Below are positions 16,305 through 26,316 of a stretch of DNA of 64,000 bases, one piece after another; within the stretch, counting starts at the first letter, position 1; each line of letters opens with the position of its first letter. The position numbers and the translations under genes are program-made. Below the pieces are notes generated by a model, which did no database searches, was not told the origin of the DNA, and saw nothing but the letters and a program-made list of their open reading frames with translations. Origin of the DNA: Clostridiales bacterium (GTDB taxonomy: Bacteria > Acidobacteriota > Aminicenantia > Aminicenantales > UBA8522); NCBI GenBank assembly GCA_029907205.1, contig JARYMI010000013.1:1-64000 (forward strand), in the 5' to 3' direction.

Positions 16305-16536
16305 GAAGATCGTCCCGGGCAAGGGGCGAACGGCCTTTCGTCCCGAGGGCCAGCCCCTTCTTCAGGCAAGCCAGCTGACGCTCTCTCGCCCTGGCGTAAC
16401 CCGACGAGCGGTCGATCTTTTCCTCGATCGCTTTTCGAACGTAGTCGTTTAGCGACCGGTCCTCGCGGACAGCCATTTCCTTGGCCTTGCAGACGAGCAC
16501 GTAGGGAAGAGAAACCGTCAAATTTCGTTTTTTCAT
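16291..16536 (-). CDS. Ribbon-helix-helix antitoxin (VapB-like)
   Basis: An 81-residue protein. Residues 1-45 (KKRNLTVSLP then LVCKAKEMAVREDRSLNDYV) match a ribbon-helix-helix DNA-binding domain; the C-terminal half, basic and probably flexible, would wrap the toxin. The ATG at 16536 follows AGAGGA by six bases, and the promoter and operator just upstream confirm it. It should repress its own operon with the toxin. Confidence 0.82.
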   Translation of the reverse strand: MKKRNLTVSLPYVLVCKAKEMAVREDRSLNDYVRKAIEEKIDRSSGYARARERQLACLKKGLALGTKGRSPLARDDLHERK

Positions 16537-16551
16537 GAAATCCTCTTTAAC

Positions 16552-16589
16552 ACACAAATATGTGTACCACATGATGACATACTTGTCAA
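16552..16589 (-). promoter_or_regulatory. Promoter and overlapping operator of the toxin-antitoxin operon
   Basis: On the minus strand TTGACA (16589-16584), a 17-base spacer and TACACA (16566-16561). The inverted repeat ACACA-aata-TGTGT (16552-16565) overlaps the -10 box and start site, the usual place for autorepression by a VapB-VapC complex. Confidence 0.55.
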
Positions 16590-16800
16590 ACGGAAAGTCG
16601 TTTTGAGCAAACGTTTTCCCCGTTCGGGACCCAGAAGCTCCTTGTGAATCGCCTCATCTCGCCTATCAGGAATTCTTGATCGCCGCTGAGAACGGGAGGG
16701 GAAGCAGACTTAATCCAGCCGGCGTTCGATTTTGAGTCCCTTGATCCGCTGGAATTCAACCGGCGCACAAGAAAAACGAATCTCTCGACTCTCTTATCTT

Positions 16801-18246
16801 TTATCTGTTGGCAAATTCATAGGCCGCGGCAAAATAAAGCCGGACGATGTCTTCCATGATCTTCGGGGTAACAAAATAAATAGAATCATCTGCCGTGTGT
16901 GTCCCTCCTCCTCGGCCTCCCCTTGTCCAGTTGGAATAGGCGGGAATCCCTTTGGCTAAGAAAGGAGCGTAATCGCTATTTCCGCCCAGGGGGCTGATCT
17001 CTGAAGCGCTCAAGTTTTGGAGAAGTGAATATTTCTCGTTGGCTTTTTCGAGAAACCCATACATTTCCGGGTACGCTTTTCCGCCGGCGACGACCAGGGA
17101 ATTACCCGTGCCATTCATATCATGGTTGACCATGAGCAAGGGCTTGGAAGGAAATCGAGGCAAGTTGGTGGCCATGTGCTTGCTTCCATGCAACCCCAGT
17201 TCTTCGCCGCTAAAAAGAGCGAAAACGAGCGTCCTTTTCGGCGGCATCTTCAGCCTGGAAAAAGCCTGGGCCAGGCCCATCACCACAGCCGATCCGGAAG
17301 CGTTGTCATTGGCTCCGGGATGAAGGACCGGCCATGGCCCTATCCCATCCAGATGGCCTCCGAAAATTATGTACTCTTGTTTAAGGACCTGGTCCCGCCC
17401 CTCAATCATCCCGACAACGTTAAACGTCTCGGCGTTGTCGTGGTGAACGCCGGTCGACTTGAGTTTGGCTCTAACCCCTGTGGAAAAGGACAGGTGATGG
17501 CCGTCCCGACAGAGGGCTCTCACGGCCTCGAAATTATACCCTTTCGAAGCGAACAGGCTCTGCCAGACTTTTTCTCCCACCATGGCCATGGGCAACCCTT
17601 CCACATAGTCTCCGTTCCCTGAAACAACAGCTCCCTGGAGGAGAAGAAGGCCAGCCGCTCCCTTTTTCTTGGCAATCCAGAGCTTGGGATGTCGTTCAAT
17701 GTACTTTGAAAAATCCTTCCCCTCAACCTGTGGCGTTCCCTGAAGGATGGCCGCGATTTTCCCCTTGACGTCAACTCCCCTGTAATCATCCCAGCCCAAC
17801 TCCTCATCGGAGATGCCAAAACCGGCAAATACAACCTCGGTTTCCACGTCTCCAAAACCGCTGTAAAGCGTCGGGCAAAAATCTTTATAAATCTCAAGCT
17901 CGACGGGCCTGGGCTCATCTTTTCCCTTTTCAGCCGGAAGAAAGAGGGATAGAGAAGTTTCCCTCATCTCGTTGTAACTTATTCGAAAAGGCTGAAGATA
18001 ATCCTGTCCGTAGACGGGTTTGAGTTTCCACTCCTTGAACCTGGCCGCGGCCCAAGCGGCTGCCCGGTTGTAGCCTTCTGTTCCGGCAAGCCTTCCTTCC
18101 ATCTCGGGAGAAGAAATGGCCTTGGCGATCTCGAAAATGTCCCCGCCCTTGATGGATTTGAGGACAGCCTCTGTCTCGTCAGCCCCGGCTAAGAAACCGA
18201 CCAGAAGGACGACGATTAAAACAAGGCCAAGCTTCCGGAAAAGCAT
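16801..18246 (-). CDS. Exported zinc aminopeptidase, M28 family with PA domain
   Basis: A 481-residue exported metallopeptidase. A signal peptide (about 1-22) is followed by a region interrupted by a PA domain (about 120-260) and then the M28 catalytic core. Zinc ligands and catalytic acids are visible: H298 in GGHLD, D314 in GANDNASGSA, E348-E349 in FSGEELGLHG, D376 in VNHDMN and a histidine in GGTHTADD near the C-terminus. It would trim peptides outside the inner membrane, in keeping with the amino-acid fermentation and aminopeptidase P genes of the window. The ATG at 18246 has AGAGGAG upstream. Confidence 0.92.
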   Translation of the reverse strand: MLFRKLGLVLIVVLLVGFLAGADETEAVLKSIKGGDIFEIAKAISSPEMEGRLAGTEGYNRAAAWAAARFKEWKLKPVYGQDYLQPFRISYNEMRETSLSLFLPAEKGKDEPRPVELEIYKDFCPTLYSGFGDVETEVVFAGFGISDEELGWDDYRGVDVKGKIAAILQGTPQVEGKDFSKYIERHPKLWIAKKKGAAGLLLLQGAVVSGNGDYVEGLPMAMVGEKVWQSLFASKGYNFEAVRALCRDGHHLSFSTGVRAKLKSTGVHHDNAETFNVVGMIEGRDQVLKQEYIIFGGHLDGIGPWPVLHPGANDNASGSAVVMGLAQAFSRLKMPPKRTLVFALFSGEELGLHGSKHMATNLPRFPSKPLLMVNHDMNGTGNSLVVAGGKAYPEMYGFLEKANEKYSLLQNLSASEISPLGGNSDYAPFLAKGIPAYSNWTRGGRGGGTHTADDSIYFVTPKIMEDIVRLYFAAAYEFANR

Positions 18247-18393
18247 GTTATTAGCTCCTCTAAAGAAACGGTTATTACTTTCTCTGACGACAGCCGATGA
18301 TCTTTTCTAAGTCGTCTAAAAGCTCCGGCATCTCATCTTTTGGCCGCTCGAGCATCTGTCTTTGATATCTTGACGATTTTATTATATCAAAAA

Positions 18394-18422
18394 TAGTCAT
18401 CGAAAAATAAGTATGCTAAAAT
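18394..18422 (+). promoter_or_regulatory. Predicted promoter of carAB, very close to the start codon
   Basis: TAGTCA (18394-18399), 17 bases, TAAAAT (18417-18422). The carA ATG begins at 18430, only seven bases after the -10 box, and no ribosome binding site lies between, so the mRNA may be leaderless. The -35 match is weak (4 of 6). Confidence 0.4.
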
Positions 18423-18429
18423 AGCGCAA

Positions 18430-19593
18430 ATGCGTGGCCAGCCTCGGCACAGCTTAAACGCGATTTCCACCAAAAAGGCTTTTCTCGTCCTTGAGGACGG
18501 GACGATCTTCGAGGGCTATTCCTGCGGGTATGAGGGCGAAGCTCAGGGCGAGATCGTCTTCAACACCTCGATGACAGGCTACCAGGAAATCCTGACCGAC
18601 CCGTCCTACAAGGGCCAGATCGTCACTATGACTTATCCCTTAATCGGAAATACCGGCTGCAACGCGGAGGACGTGGAATCCGGGAAGCCATGGGTTGAGG
18701 GCTTTGTCCTAAAGGAAATGGCTGCCGCTCCATCGAACTGGCGGACCGAAGAAGACCTCGTTAGCTACCTCAAGCGGCATAAAATCCCGGCCATACAGGG
18801 CATCGACACACGAAAGCTGACCAAGCTCATCCGTCAGGCCGGCGCCCAGCGAGCGCTCATCACGACGTCGGGCGATGATCCGGAAAGTCTCCGCTCGCGC
18901 GTCAGGGCCATCCCCTCTATCGTAGGGCTCCACCTAGTCAGAGAAGTGACGACGAGCCAGCCTTACCGGTGGAAAGAAGGGACGTACGAATGGCCGCGGG
19001 GATACGCCAAGCGCCGGAGGTTCAAACGCTTCATCGTTGCTTATGACTTCGGCATCAAGAGGAACATCCTGCGTTCGCTTGTTGAGCAGAGGATGGAAGT
19101 CCTCGTGGTCCCGGCAGCGACTCCGGCCGAGGAAGTCCTCAAGCTCAAGCCTGACGGTGTCTTCCTCTCCAACGGTCCTGGCGACCCAGAGCCGGTCATT
19201 TATGCCGTCGAAAACATTAAGAGCCTCGTCGGCCGGGTTCCCCTGTTTGGCATTTGTCTCGGCCATCAGCTCATCGGGCTAGCTCTCGGAGGAAAAACCT
19301 ACAAGCTAAAATTCGGGCACCACGGCGCCAACCATCCGGTCAAGAACCTTGAAACAGGAGCAATAGAAATCACCTGCCAGAACCACGGGTTTGCCGTGGA
19401 CATCGACTCGCTCAAGGGGCTGGCCAAGCTAACACACATAAACCTGAACGACTTAACCGTCGAGGGCCTTTCGGTGAAGGAGAAATTTCTTTTCTCTGTC
19501 CAGTACCATCCGGAAAGCTCGCCCGGTCCACGAGACTCGCGCTACCTCTTCCAGGACTTTGAGCGTCTGATCGAAACGTTCAAGGGGAAATAG
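18430..19593 (+). CDS. carA: Carbamoyl-phosphate synthase small subunit (glutamine amidotransferase)
   Basis: A 387-residue subunit that hydrolyses glutamine and passes ammonia to CarB for carbamoyl phosphate, used for pyrimidines and arginine. The N-terminal CarA domain carries [20 protein letters not shown]; the class I amidotransferase domain carries the nucleophile C276 in FGICLGHQ and H360/E362 in QYHPES. It has about 15 residues more at its N-terminus than usual, but no other start codon is available. carB starts one base after its stop. Confidence 0.95.
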   Translation: MRGQPRHSLNAISTKKAFLVLEDGTIFEGYSCGYEGEAQGEIVFNTSMTGYQEILTDPSYKGQIVTMTYPLIGNTGCNAEDVESGKPWVEGFVLKEMAAAPSNWRTEEDLVSYLKRHKIPAIQGIDTRKLTKLIRQAGAQRALITTSGDDPESLRSRVRAIPSIVGLHLVREVTTSQPYRWKEGTYEWPRGYAKRRRFKRFIVAYDFGIKRNILRSLVEQRMEVLVVPAATPAEEVLKLKPDGVFLSNGPGDPEPVIYAVENIKSLVGRVPLFGICLGHQLIGLALGGKTYKLKFGHHGANHPVKNLETGAIEITCQNHGFAVDIDSLKGLAKLTHINLNDLTVEGLSVKEKFLFSVQYHPESSPGPRDSRYLFQDFERLIETFKGK

Positions 19594-19594
19594 C

Positions 19595-22500
19595 GTGCCT
19601 AAACGTAACGACATTAAGTCCATCATGATCATCGGCTCAGGCCCCATCATCATCGGTCAGGCCTCGGAGTTTGACTATTCGGGCACTCAAGCGCTCAAAG
19701 CCTTAAAGGAAGAGAATTTCCGGCTCATCCTGGTCAACTCAAACCCGGCCACGATCATGACCGACCCGGAATTCGCCGACCGGACCTATCTTGAGCCGCT
19801 CGCGGCAGGCTATCTTGAAAAAATCATCGAAAAAGAAAAACCCGACGCTCTGCTGGCCACTCTTGGCGGGCAGAAGGCTTTGAACCTAGCCCTAGAGCTC
19901 GACGCGAAAGGAGTGCTAAAAAAACACGGCATCCGGCTCATCGGCATCACGGCCGGCTCCATCCGTAAGGCCGAGGACCGGCTTCTTTTCCGCAAGGCCA
20001 TGGAGAAAATCGGCCTTGAGGTCCCAGACTCTGGCTACGCCTCGAGCCTCAAAGAAGCGGTGGATATTGTCAAGCGGCTTAGCTTTCCCGTTGTTCTCCG
20101 GCCATCCTTCACGCTGGGCGGAACGGGCGGCAACATTGTCAACAACTGGGAGGATTTCTACCGCTTTGTCCCTCTCGGCCTGGCCATCAGCCCTGTCTCT
20201 CGCATCCTCGTGGAAAAATCCATCATCGGCTGGAAGGAGTTCGAGCTCGAGGTCATGCGGGACAAAAAAGACAATGTCGTCATCGTCTGCCCGATCGAGA
20301 ACTTCGACCCCATGGGCGTTCACACCGGCGACTCGATCACGGTCGCGCCGGCCCAGACTCTGACCGACAAAGAATACCAGAGGCTCCGCGACGCCTCAAT
20401 CGCCATCATGCGCGAAATCGGTGTCGAGACGGGCGGCTCCAACATCCAGTTTGCCGTCAACCCCGAGGATGGCCGGATGATGGTTGTCGAGATGAACCCG
20501 CGTGTTTCCCGGTCCTCAGCTTTAGCCTCCAAGGCGACAGGGTTTCCGATCGCCAAGATGGCGGCCAAGCTGGCTGTGGGCTACACTCTTGACGAAATCC
20601 TCAACGACATCACCAAGAAAACACCCGCCTGCTTCGAGCCGGCCATCGATTATGTCGTTGTCAAGATGCCACGCTTCGCCTTTGAAAAGTTCCCCGAGGA
20701 AGATAGAGGCCTGACGACTCAGATGAAATCAGTCGGAGAGACGATGGCCATCGGCCGGACGTTCAAGGAGGCCCTCCAGAAAGCCATCCGGTCGCTCGAG
20801 TTTGACCTCTGGGGCCTGGAACCAGCCGAGGCCAAGGCCAACGGCCAGGCGATGCGCGAAAGACTCCGCCGGTCGAGCTCTGACCGTCTCTGGCTCATTG
20901 CTGACGCACTCAGGCTCGGACTGACTGTTGATGAAATCCACGACCTCACCCGAATCGATCGTTTTTTCTTGAGAAACATCAAGGAAATCGTTGATTTCGA
21001 AGAAGTGCTCAAGGCTTCAAAAAAGGACAAGCTCTCCTCTGTTCTCCTTCACCGGGCCAAAGAGTTCGGATTTTCCGACAGGCGGATCGGCCAGCTCACT
21101 GGGCTCAAAGAAGACAAGGTCAGAGAGCTCCGCGAGCAGCAGGGAATTAAGCCCGTCTGGAAGGTCGTGGACACCTGCGCCGGCGAGTTCGAATCAGAAA
21201 CCCCCTATTTTTACTCAACCTATGAAGAAGAGGATGAGGCGCCGCCCCTGAGCGAGAAAAAGGCCATCATCTTGGGCTCAGGGCCAAACCGGATTGGCCA
21301 AGGCATCGAGTTCGACTATTGCTGCGTCCACAGCGTTTTCGCCCTGCGGGATGCCGGGTATAAAACGATCATGATCAACTCCAACCCGGAGACGGTCTCG
21401 ACCGACTACGACATCTCCGACCGGCTCTATTTCGACCCGCTGACGCTCGAAGATGTCCTGGCCATCTACGCCAAGGAAAACCCGGAGGGAATCATCGTCC
21501 AGTTTGGGGGTCAGACTCCCCTCAAGATCTCGGTGGGACTCCACAAGAACAGGGCCCGTATCTTGGGCACAAGCTCCGAAGCCATTGATGAGACTGAGGA
21601 CCGGGAGAAATTCGACAGGTTCTTGAAGAGGCTCGGCTTGCTCCGGCCGAGAAACGGGCTGGCCAGGACCGCCGGTCAGGCTCTAAGGATTGCCGAGCGG
21701 ATTGGCTATCCAGTCCTCGTGCGGCCCTCCTACGTGCTCGGCGGCCGGGCCATGAAAGTCATCCATGATGAAGCGGCGCTCCTCCGGTATGTCCAGTTCA
21801 TCCGCGAGTACTTCAAGGAGCATCCCCTTCTCATCGACGAGTTCATCGACAACGCCGTGGAACTCGACGTTGACCTTCTCGGCGACGGCGAAGACGTCTT
21901 CATCGGCGGCATCCTCGAGCACATCCAGGAAGCAGGCGTTCATTCGGGAGACGCAACCATGGTCATTCCGCCGTATTTTCTGGCCGACCGAATCATTGAG
22001 GAGGTGAAAAGACAGGTTGAGCTCATGGCCAGAGAGCTCCGAGTGGTCGGGCTGATGAACGTCCAGTTGGCAGTAAAAGGGACAAAAATATACGTCCTCG
22101 AAGTCAACCCCCGGGCATCGCGGACAGTGCCGTTCATTTCCAAAGCGACCGGCATCCCGCTGGCCAAGGTCGCCACCCGCCTGATCATGGGTGAAAAGCT
22201 CAAAGACATCAAGCTTCCGCCCAGGCAGTTAGGCTGCTATGCCGTAAAAGAAGCCGTCTTTTCGTTCGACAAGTTCCTGGAGGTAGACCCTGTGCTGGGC
22301 CCGGAGATGCGGTCGACGGGAGAGTCAATCGGCCTCGACCCGGAGTTTCCCCTGGCCTTCCTCAAAGCGCAGGAAGGAGCAGGGTTTTTCCTCCCGGCCC
22401 GGGGTCGAATCTTTGTCAGCGTTCCGGATGAAGACAAACCTAAGATATTGACCCTTATCGAAAAGCTCGAACAGCTTGGGTTCAGCTTCCTGGCGACTGA

Positions 22501-22801
22501 AGGGACAGCCCAGTACCTCCGCCGGCATGGTTTCGAGGCAGACACCATCGGCAAAGTCTACAAGGAGCGCAAGAACATCCTGGATGACCTCAGCAGGGGT
22601 AAAGTGAAAATGATCTTCAACACGCCTTCGGGGACGCAGGAAATCGGCGACGCCCAGAAAATCCGGCGGGTGGCCTTCAGCTACCGCGTGCCCTGTTTTA
22701 CGACCATCCCCTCGGCCAGTGCAGCTGTCAAAGCCATCGAGATGAGGAAGAAAATCGCGCCTTCACTCGTCTGCCTGCAGGACCTCTGGGAGAAAACCTG
22801 A
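19595..22801 (+). CDS. carB: Carbamoyl-phosphate synthase large subunit
   Basis: A 1068-residue enzyme of the usual length. It has two ATP-grasp halves, each starting with a [24 protein letters not shown] motif (near 16 and 564); the first makes carboxyphosphate and carbamate, the second carbamoyl phosphate. The oligomerisation region is at about 400-545 and the MGS-like allosteric domain at about 930-1068. It begins with GTG one base after carA. No arginine or pyrimidine genes adjoin. Confidence 0.96.
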   Translation: MPKRNDIKSIMIIGSGPIIIGQASEFDYSGTQALKALKEENFRLILVNSNPATIMTDPEFADRTYLEPLAAGYLEKIIEKEKPDALLATLGGQKALNLALELDAKGVLKKHGIRLIGITAGSIRKAEDRLLFRKAMEKIGLEVPDSGYASSLKEAVDIVKRLSFPVVLRPSFTLGGTGGNIVNNWEDFYRFVPLGLAISPVSRILVEKSIIGWKEFELEVMRDKKDNVVIVCPIENFDPMGVHTGDSITVAPAQTLTDKEYQRLRDASIAIMREIGVETGGSNIQFAVNPEDGRMMVVEMNPRVSRSSALASKATGFPIAKMAAKLAVGYTLDEILNDITKKTPACFEPAIDYVVVKMPRFAFEKFPEEDRGLTTQMKSVGETMAIGRTFKEALQKAIRSLEFDLWGLEPAEAKANGQAMRERLRRSSSDRLWLIADALRLGLTVDEIHDLTRIDRFFLRNIKEIVDFEEVLKASKKDKLSSVLLHRAKEFGFSDRRIGQLTGLKEDKVRELREQQGIKPVWKVVDTCAGEFESETPYFYSTYEEEDEAPPLSEKKAIILGSGPNRIGQGIEFDYCCVHSVFALRDAGYKTIMINSNPETVSTDYDISDRLYFDPLTLEDVLAIYAKENPEGIIVQFGGQTPLKISVGLHKNRARILGTSSEAIDETEDREKFDRFLKRLGLLRPRNGLARTAGQALRIAERIGYPVLVRPSYVLGGRAMKVIHDEAALLRYVQFIREYFKEHPLLIDEFIDNAVELDVDLLGDGEDVFIGGILEHIQEAGVHSGDATMVIPPYFLADRIIEEVKRQVELMARELRVVGLMNVQLAVKGTKIYVLEVNPRASRTVPFISKATGIPLAKVATRLIMGEKLKDIKLPPRQLGCYAVKEAVFSFDKFLEVDPVLGPEMRSTGESIGLDPEFPLAFLKAQEGAGFFLPARGRIFVSVPDEDKPKILTLIEKLEQLGFSFLATEGTAQYLRRHGFEADTIGKVYKERKNILDDLSRGKVKMIFNTPSGTQEIGDAQKIRRVAFSYRVPCFTTIPSASAAVKAIEMRKKIAPSLVCLQDLWEKT

Positions 22802-22829
22802 AGGAGGGGCTGATAACGGAGGGAGGACC

Positions 22830-24614
22830 ATGAATGATAAGCTTACCGGGCTACGCCGGCTGATGAAAAGCCATGGTCTCCAGGCTTATTTAATTCCCAG
22901 CGCCGACCCTCACCAGAGCGAGTATGTCCCAGAGTTCTGGAAAAGGCGCCAGTTTGTGACCGGCTTTACCGGTTCAGGCGGGGACGCTGTGGTAACGCTC
23001 GATCAAGCCGGCCTCTGGGCCGACTCCCGCTATTTCCTCCAGGCCGAGCGGGAGCTTGAGGGAAGCGGCTTTTCCCTTTTCAAGGTCGGTCAGCCCGGGG
23101 TTCCCTCCTGGCAGGAATGGGTCGTGGGCAACCTCTCGGGGGAAGAGGCTTTAGGTGTGGACCCCAGGGTTATAACTTATAAGAGTTACGAGCAGCTGGA
23201 AAAAGAATTAAGCCGCCGTGGTATCATCCTGAAGCCTATCGACCAAAACCTGGTCGATGAAATCTGGTCAGACCGTCCGGCTCCTCCTTCCGGTCCGCTA
23301 ATCCTCCACGATGAGAAATACGCAGGCGAAAGTGTCCGGCGAAAGTTAAAGCGATTGCGCCTGAAGCTGGCTGAGGAGGCGGCAGACGCCCATGTTCTCA
23401 CCCAGTTAGACGCCATTGCCTGGCTCTTTAACATCCGCGGCTCAGACGTCGAGTACAACCCTGTTGTGATTGCCTATGCCATCATCACCCGGGAAAAGGC
23501 AGCTCTTTTTCTCGACCCTAAAAAAATCTCCGCCGAGATAAAGAATTCGCTGGAAAAAGATGTTGAGATATTTGCCTATGACGATTTTCAGGCTCACCTG
23601 AACGAACTCGCGGCCGGAAAGAAGCGAGTCTGGCTGGATGAAACGAGCGTCAGCCAGTGGGTTGCCGGCCAACTGGCCGAAAGCGGCCATCTTATCCTCA
23701 AGCAAAGCCCCGTCACTCTCTTTAAGGCAATCAAGAATGAGGCAGAGATTGCTGGGTTCAAGGCCGCCCATGTCCGCGACGGCGTGGCCATGGTCAAGTT
23801 TCTGAGCTGGCTGGAGAGCGAAGTCCCCCGAGGCGGAGTGACAGAAGCCGGGGCAGCCCAAAAGCTTGAAGAAATCAGGAGCCAGCAGCATCTTTTCCGC
23901 GGGCTGAGCTTTAAAACTATTTCCGCTTATGCGGGCCACGCTGCCCTCCCCCATTATTCAACCAGTCCGGAAACTGATGTCTTGCTCCGGCCCGAAGGCG
24001 TCTATCTCATCGATTCGGGAAGCCAGTATTTGGACGCCACCACCGATATCACCCGGACAGTTGCGCTCGGCCCGGCCACAGAAGAGCAGCAGGACAGGTT
24101 GACACGGGTTCTCAAGGGGTTGATCAGCCTCAGCAAGACATCCTTTCCGCGAGGCACAGCCGGCAAACAGCTCGATACACTGGCCAGGCTGGCGCTCTGG
24201 GAAGTCGGCCTGAACTTCGGCCATGGGACTGGCCACGGTGTCGGAGCCTTTCTTAACGTCCACGAGGGTCCTCAGGCTATATCCTACTACCGCTGTATCG
24301 GCGTTCCGCTCGAGCCGGACATGGTCACGTCCATCGAACCTGGCTATTACAAGGACAACGAATACGGCCTTCGCCTCGAGAACATGGTTCTCGTCGTCAA
24401 GGATGAGGCAAGGTCAACCGATGCTTTTGCGTTTTACACTTTCGAGACGCTCACGCTCTGCCCGATCGACCTCAACCTGGTCAAGAAAGAAATGCTCACA
24501 CCAGAGGAGACAAGGTGGCTTAACGGCTATCACCAGAAGGTGCGCGAAGCATTAACGCCTTTTCTTGAGCCAGAAGAAGCAGCGTGGCTGGAAAAGGCCA
24601 CCCGTCCTCTCTAA
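22830..24614 (+). CDS. Xaa-Pro aminopeptidase (aminopeptidase P, M24B, three-domain type)
   Basis: A 594-residue cytosolic metallopeptidase, of the long three-domain form better known from eukaryotic APP1 and some bacteria. Two creatinase-like N-terminal domains (about 1-300; SADPHQSEYVPEFWKRRQFVTG near the start is cut short here to its role as a family signature) precede the pita-bread domain. The dinuclear metal ligands are seen in LIDSGSQYLDATTDITRT, GHGTGHGVG, TSIEPGYY and RLENM. It removes residues preceding proline from peptides and would feed amino-acid catabolism. It follows carB by 28 bases with a GGGAGG site and may be co-transcribed. Confidence 0.93.
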   Translation: MNDKLTGLRRLMKSHGLQAYLIPSADPHQSEYVPEFWKRRQFVTGFTGSGGDAVVTLDQAGLWADSRYFLQAERELEGSGFSLFKVGQPGVPSWQEWVVGNLSGEEALGVDPRVITYKSYEQLEKELSRRGIILKPIDQNLVDEIWSDRPAPPSGPLILHDEKYAGESVRRKLKRLRLKLAEEAADAHVLTQLDAIAWLFNIRGSDVEYNPVVIAYAIITREKAALFLDPKKISAEIKNSLEKDVEIFAYDDFQAHLNELAAGKKRVWLDETSVSQWVAGQLAESGHLILKQSPVTLFKAIKNEAEIAGFKAAHVRDGVAMVKFLSWLESEVPRGGVTEAGAAQKLEEIRSQQHLFRGLSFKTISAYAGHAALPHYSTSPETDVLLRPEGVYLIDSGSQYLDATTDITRTVALGPATEEQQDRLTRVLKGLISLSKTSFPRGTAGKQLDTLARLALWEVGLNFGHGTGHGVGAFLNVHEGPQAISYYRCIGVPLEPDMVTSIEPGYYKDNEYGLRLENMVLVVKDEARSTDAFAFYTFETLTLCPIDLNLVKKEMLTPEETRWLNGYHQKVREALTPFLEPEEAAWLEKATRPL

Positions 24615-24757
24615 CCACAGCGGCCATTTCTCTCTGATCTTCGGCTCAGCCCGATTTTATCTTCAAACGGAAGCCGGGCGAGTTCTCGGCGGCGCTCAGC
24701 CTTCGCCTTGAATCCGGACTTATAAAGTTCATCAACAACCTTGAGCGATTTGTCCAA
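24611..24757 (-). pseudogene. Fragment of a small conserved protein (SGFKAKAERRRELARLPFEDK type)
   Basis: From a TTG at 24757 the minus strand reads VVDELYKSGFKAKAERRRE and then LARLPFEDKIG before an unrelated tail and a TAG at 24611. This phrase is familiar from small proteins (about 70-90 residues) that continue with a helix after the FE-KI motif; here that part is lost. The final four bases overlap the aminopeptidase gene. It is most likely a dead fragment. Confidence 0.35.
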
Positions 24758-24999
24758 GAGGGGACATCCTTTTCGGGATGCTTATAGCATAGAGACACGG
24801 ATAAGTCAAAAATCCAGAGCCCTTCGTATTTATATAACCTGGACCTTATCCATTTCTTGTGCTCCGTATGTCTTCTTGGCCTATATTTAATAATCTTAAT
24901 GATATAAGTGATATAACAAATAATAAACAATAATTGACAAATTGTAATTTATAATTTATATTTTGATATAAAAATAAACAATTTTTCAGGAGTTGCATC
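24615..24999. other. AT-rich intergenic region before the DUF4097 gene
   Basis: The 385 bases hold the small-protein fragment on the minus strand (up to 24757), a strongly AT-rich stretch (24815-24985), and the promoter at 24934. No other gene or structured RNA was recognised. Confidence 0.5.
24934..24962 (+). promoter_or_regulatory. Predicted promoter of the DUF4097/DUF2089 pair
   Basis: TTGACA (24934-24939), 17 bases, TATATT (24957-24962), inside a very AT-rich tract. An AGGAG site and the ATG at 25000 follow. Confidence 0.6.
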
Positions 25000-25935
25000 A
25001 TGAAAGAAGAGAGAATTGAAATCCTAAAAATGGTCGCTGAAAAAAAGATCACCGTCGAAGAGGGCGAACGTCTGCTGCGCGCCCTTGAGAAGGGCGAGGC
25101 CGAAGAACGCGAATCCCGGTCAGAAAGGTTCGGCCCCAGGCATCGCGGCCCGTGCGGCGCCGCAGACTGGAATTGGAGCGAACGCTTTGAGAGATTGGGG
25201 TTTAAGATGCAGGAGTTTTTCGAAAACGCCTTCGGCTCCGTTTTCGGCGATGAATACTGGTTTGAGGGATATGAGACAGCTTCTGTCCCCGTCGAAGACC
25301 TTCCGTTAGACAAGGAGACGACGGTCGTCCTCACCAACTCGCGAACCGCCTATAGACACGGGTCGGCGGATATCCGCATCAGGCCTTCAGAAGATGACCG
25401 GCTTCACCTCGAGGCTGAAGAAAAAGGCACATGTGAGGTTCTCCAGAAAGAAAAAAAGATCCTCATCTTTTTTAGCGATGATGCAGCCGTGCGCGTTCCG
25501 GCGGCAATCAGCAAAATCAAAGTCATCCTGGCCAAGGGAGATACCGATGTCCATGATCTCCGGCTGCCTCTCGACATCAGAGCGGTCAAAGGAGATGTCG
25601 TTGTCAGGAACGCCGTTTGCCCCCTCAGCATCCGGGCCATGAAGGGAAAAGTCACTCTTGACCTTTCTGATTCCTACGCCGGCAATTCCGATGTCTCAGC
25701 TATGGACGGCGATATCAACGTCACGACCGGGCCGCAGTTCTCGGGCCGAGTGGAGGCCAAAGTCGGCAAGGGAGATATCCGCATCCAGTCTAAAGGCATC
25801 AAAGCCGGAACTTACAAAAACGCCTTTTTCCGGACGGAAAGCGTTGAGTTCGGGTCTGGGGCGAGTGACAACCTCCTCAGCCTCAAAACCATGCAAGGCG
25901 ACATAACAGTAACAACCAGGGAGAACGGCCGATGA
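25000..25935 (+). CDS. SHOCT-like/DUF4097 beta-strand repeat protein
   Basis: A 311-residue protein with no signal peptide or membrane segment. Residues 4-33 (IEILKMVAEKKITVEEGERL and onward) form a short two-helix motif of the SHOCT or LiaX/YvlB N-terminal kind. A charged linker rich in aromatic residues follows to about 90. The C-terminal half (about 100-305) is a series of short strands with repeated GD-V/I turns, typical of DUF4097 beta-helix proteins linked to envelope stress in Firmicutes. The stop overlaps the next gene (ATGA). A regulatory or envelope-stress role is inference. Confidence 0.8.
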   Translation: MKEERIEILKMVAEKKITVEEGERLLRALEKGEAEERESRSERFGPRHRGPCGAADWNWSERFERLGFKMQEFFENAFGSVFGDEYWFEGYETASVPVEDLPLDKETTVVLTNSRTAYRHGSADIRIRPSEDDRLHLEAEEKGTCEVLQKEKKILIFFSDDAAVRVPAAISKIKVILAKGDTDVHDLRLPLDIRAVKGDVVVRNAVCPLSIRAMKGKVTLDLSDSYAGNSDVSAMDGDINVTTGPQFSGRVEAKVGKGDIRIQSKGIKAGTYKNAFFRTESVEFGSGASDNLLSLKTMQGDITVTTRENGR

Positions 25936-26288
25936 GGGTCCCGCCCAAGTGCCCGTCCTGCGGCCAGAACTTAGTCATCTCCAGGATGGTCTGCAGCGAC
26001 TGCAATTCGACGCTCGAAGGAAGCTTCGACCCCTGCCCCGTCTGCCGGTTCGACCCGGACATCGAGCGGCTGTTCGACCTCTTCATGACCAGCCGGGGAA
26101 ACCTCAAGGAAGTTGAGCGGCGGATGAACTGCTCCTACCCCACCGTGCGGGCCAAGATGGAGGAGATGTTCCGGAAGTACGATGAACTGAAGCCGCCGCG
26201 CCAGAGCCGGCTTGAGATCTTGAAGATGCTCCGGGAAGGAAAGATCACGGCCGCCGAGGCCGAGGAGATGCTCGCCAGAGGCCGCTAA
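25932..26288 (+). CDS. DUF2089 family zinc-ribbon/helix-turn-helix protein
   Basis: A 118-residue protein. Three CxxC pairs (CPSCG near 8, CSDCN near 21, CPVCR near 35) suggest zinc ribbons; residues 45-85 (RGNLKEVERRMNCSYPTVRAK) form a helix-turn-helix. The tail, RLEILKMLREGKITAAEAEE, is the same two-helix motif that opens the DUF4097 protein encoded just upstream, so the two probably interact or are co-evolved. DUF2089 proteins are thought to be DNA-binding regulators; the target is unknown. Confidence 0.85.
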   Translation: MRVPPKCPSCGQNLVISRMVCSDCNSTLEGSFDPCPVCRFDPDIERLFDLFMTSRGNLKEVERRMNCSYPTVRAKMEEMFRKYDELKPPRQSRLEILKMLREGKITAAEAEEMLARGR

Positions 26289-26316
26289 AAGAGAGGGTCT
26301 TCCTATCGTTATTCAA

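Noticed and set aside
16586-16768. A 60-codon frame between the antitoxin and peptidase genes
   Set aside because: Composition is Ser/Arg-rich and unlike a folded protein; another frame in the same place looks more like a gene remnant.
18275-18355. A 26-codon frame upstream of the M28 peptidase (MLERPKDEMPELLDDLEKI)
   Set aside because: It has no ribosome binding site and is very short; it may be a remnant but cannot be told from chance.
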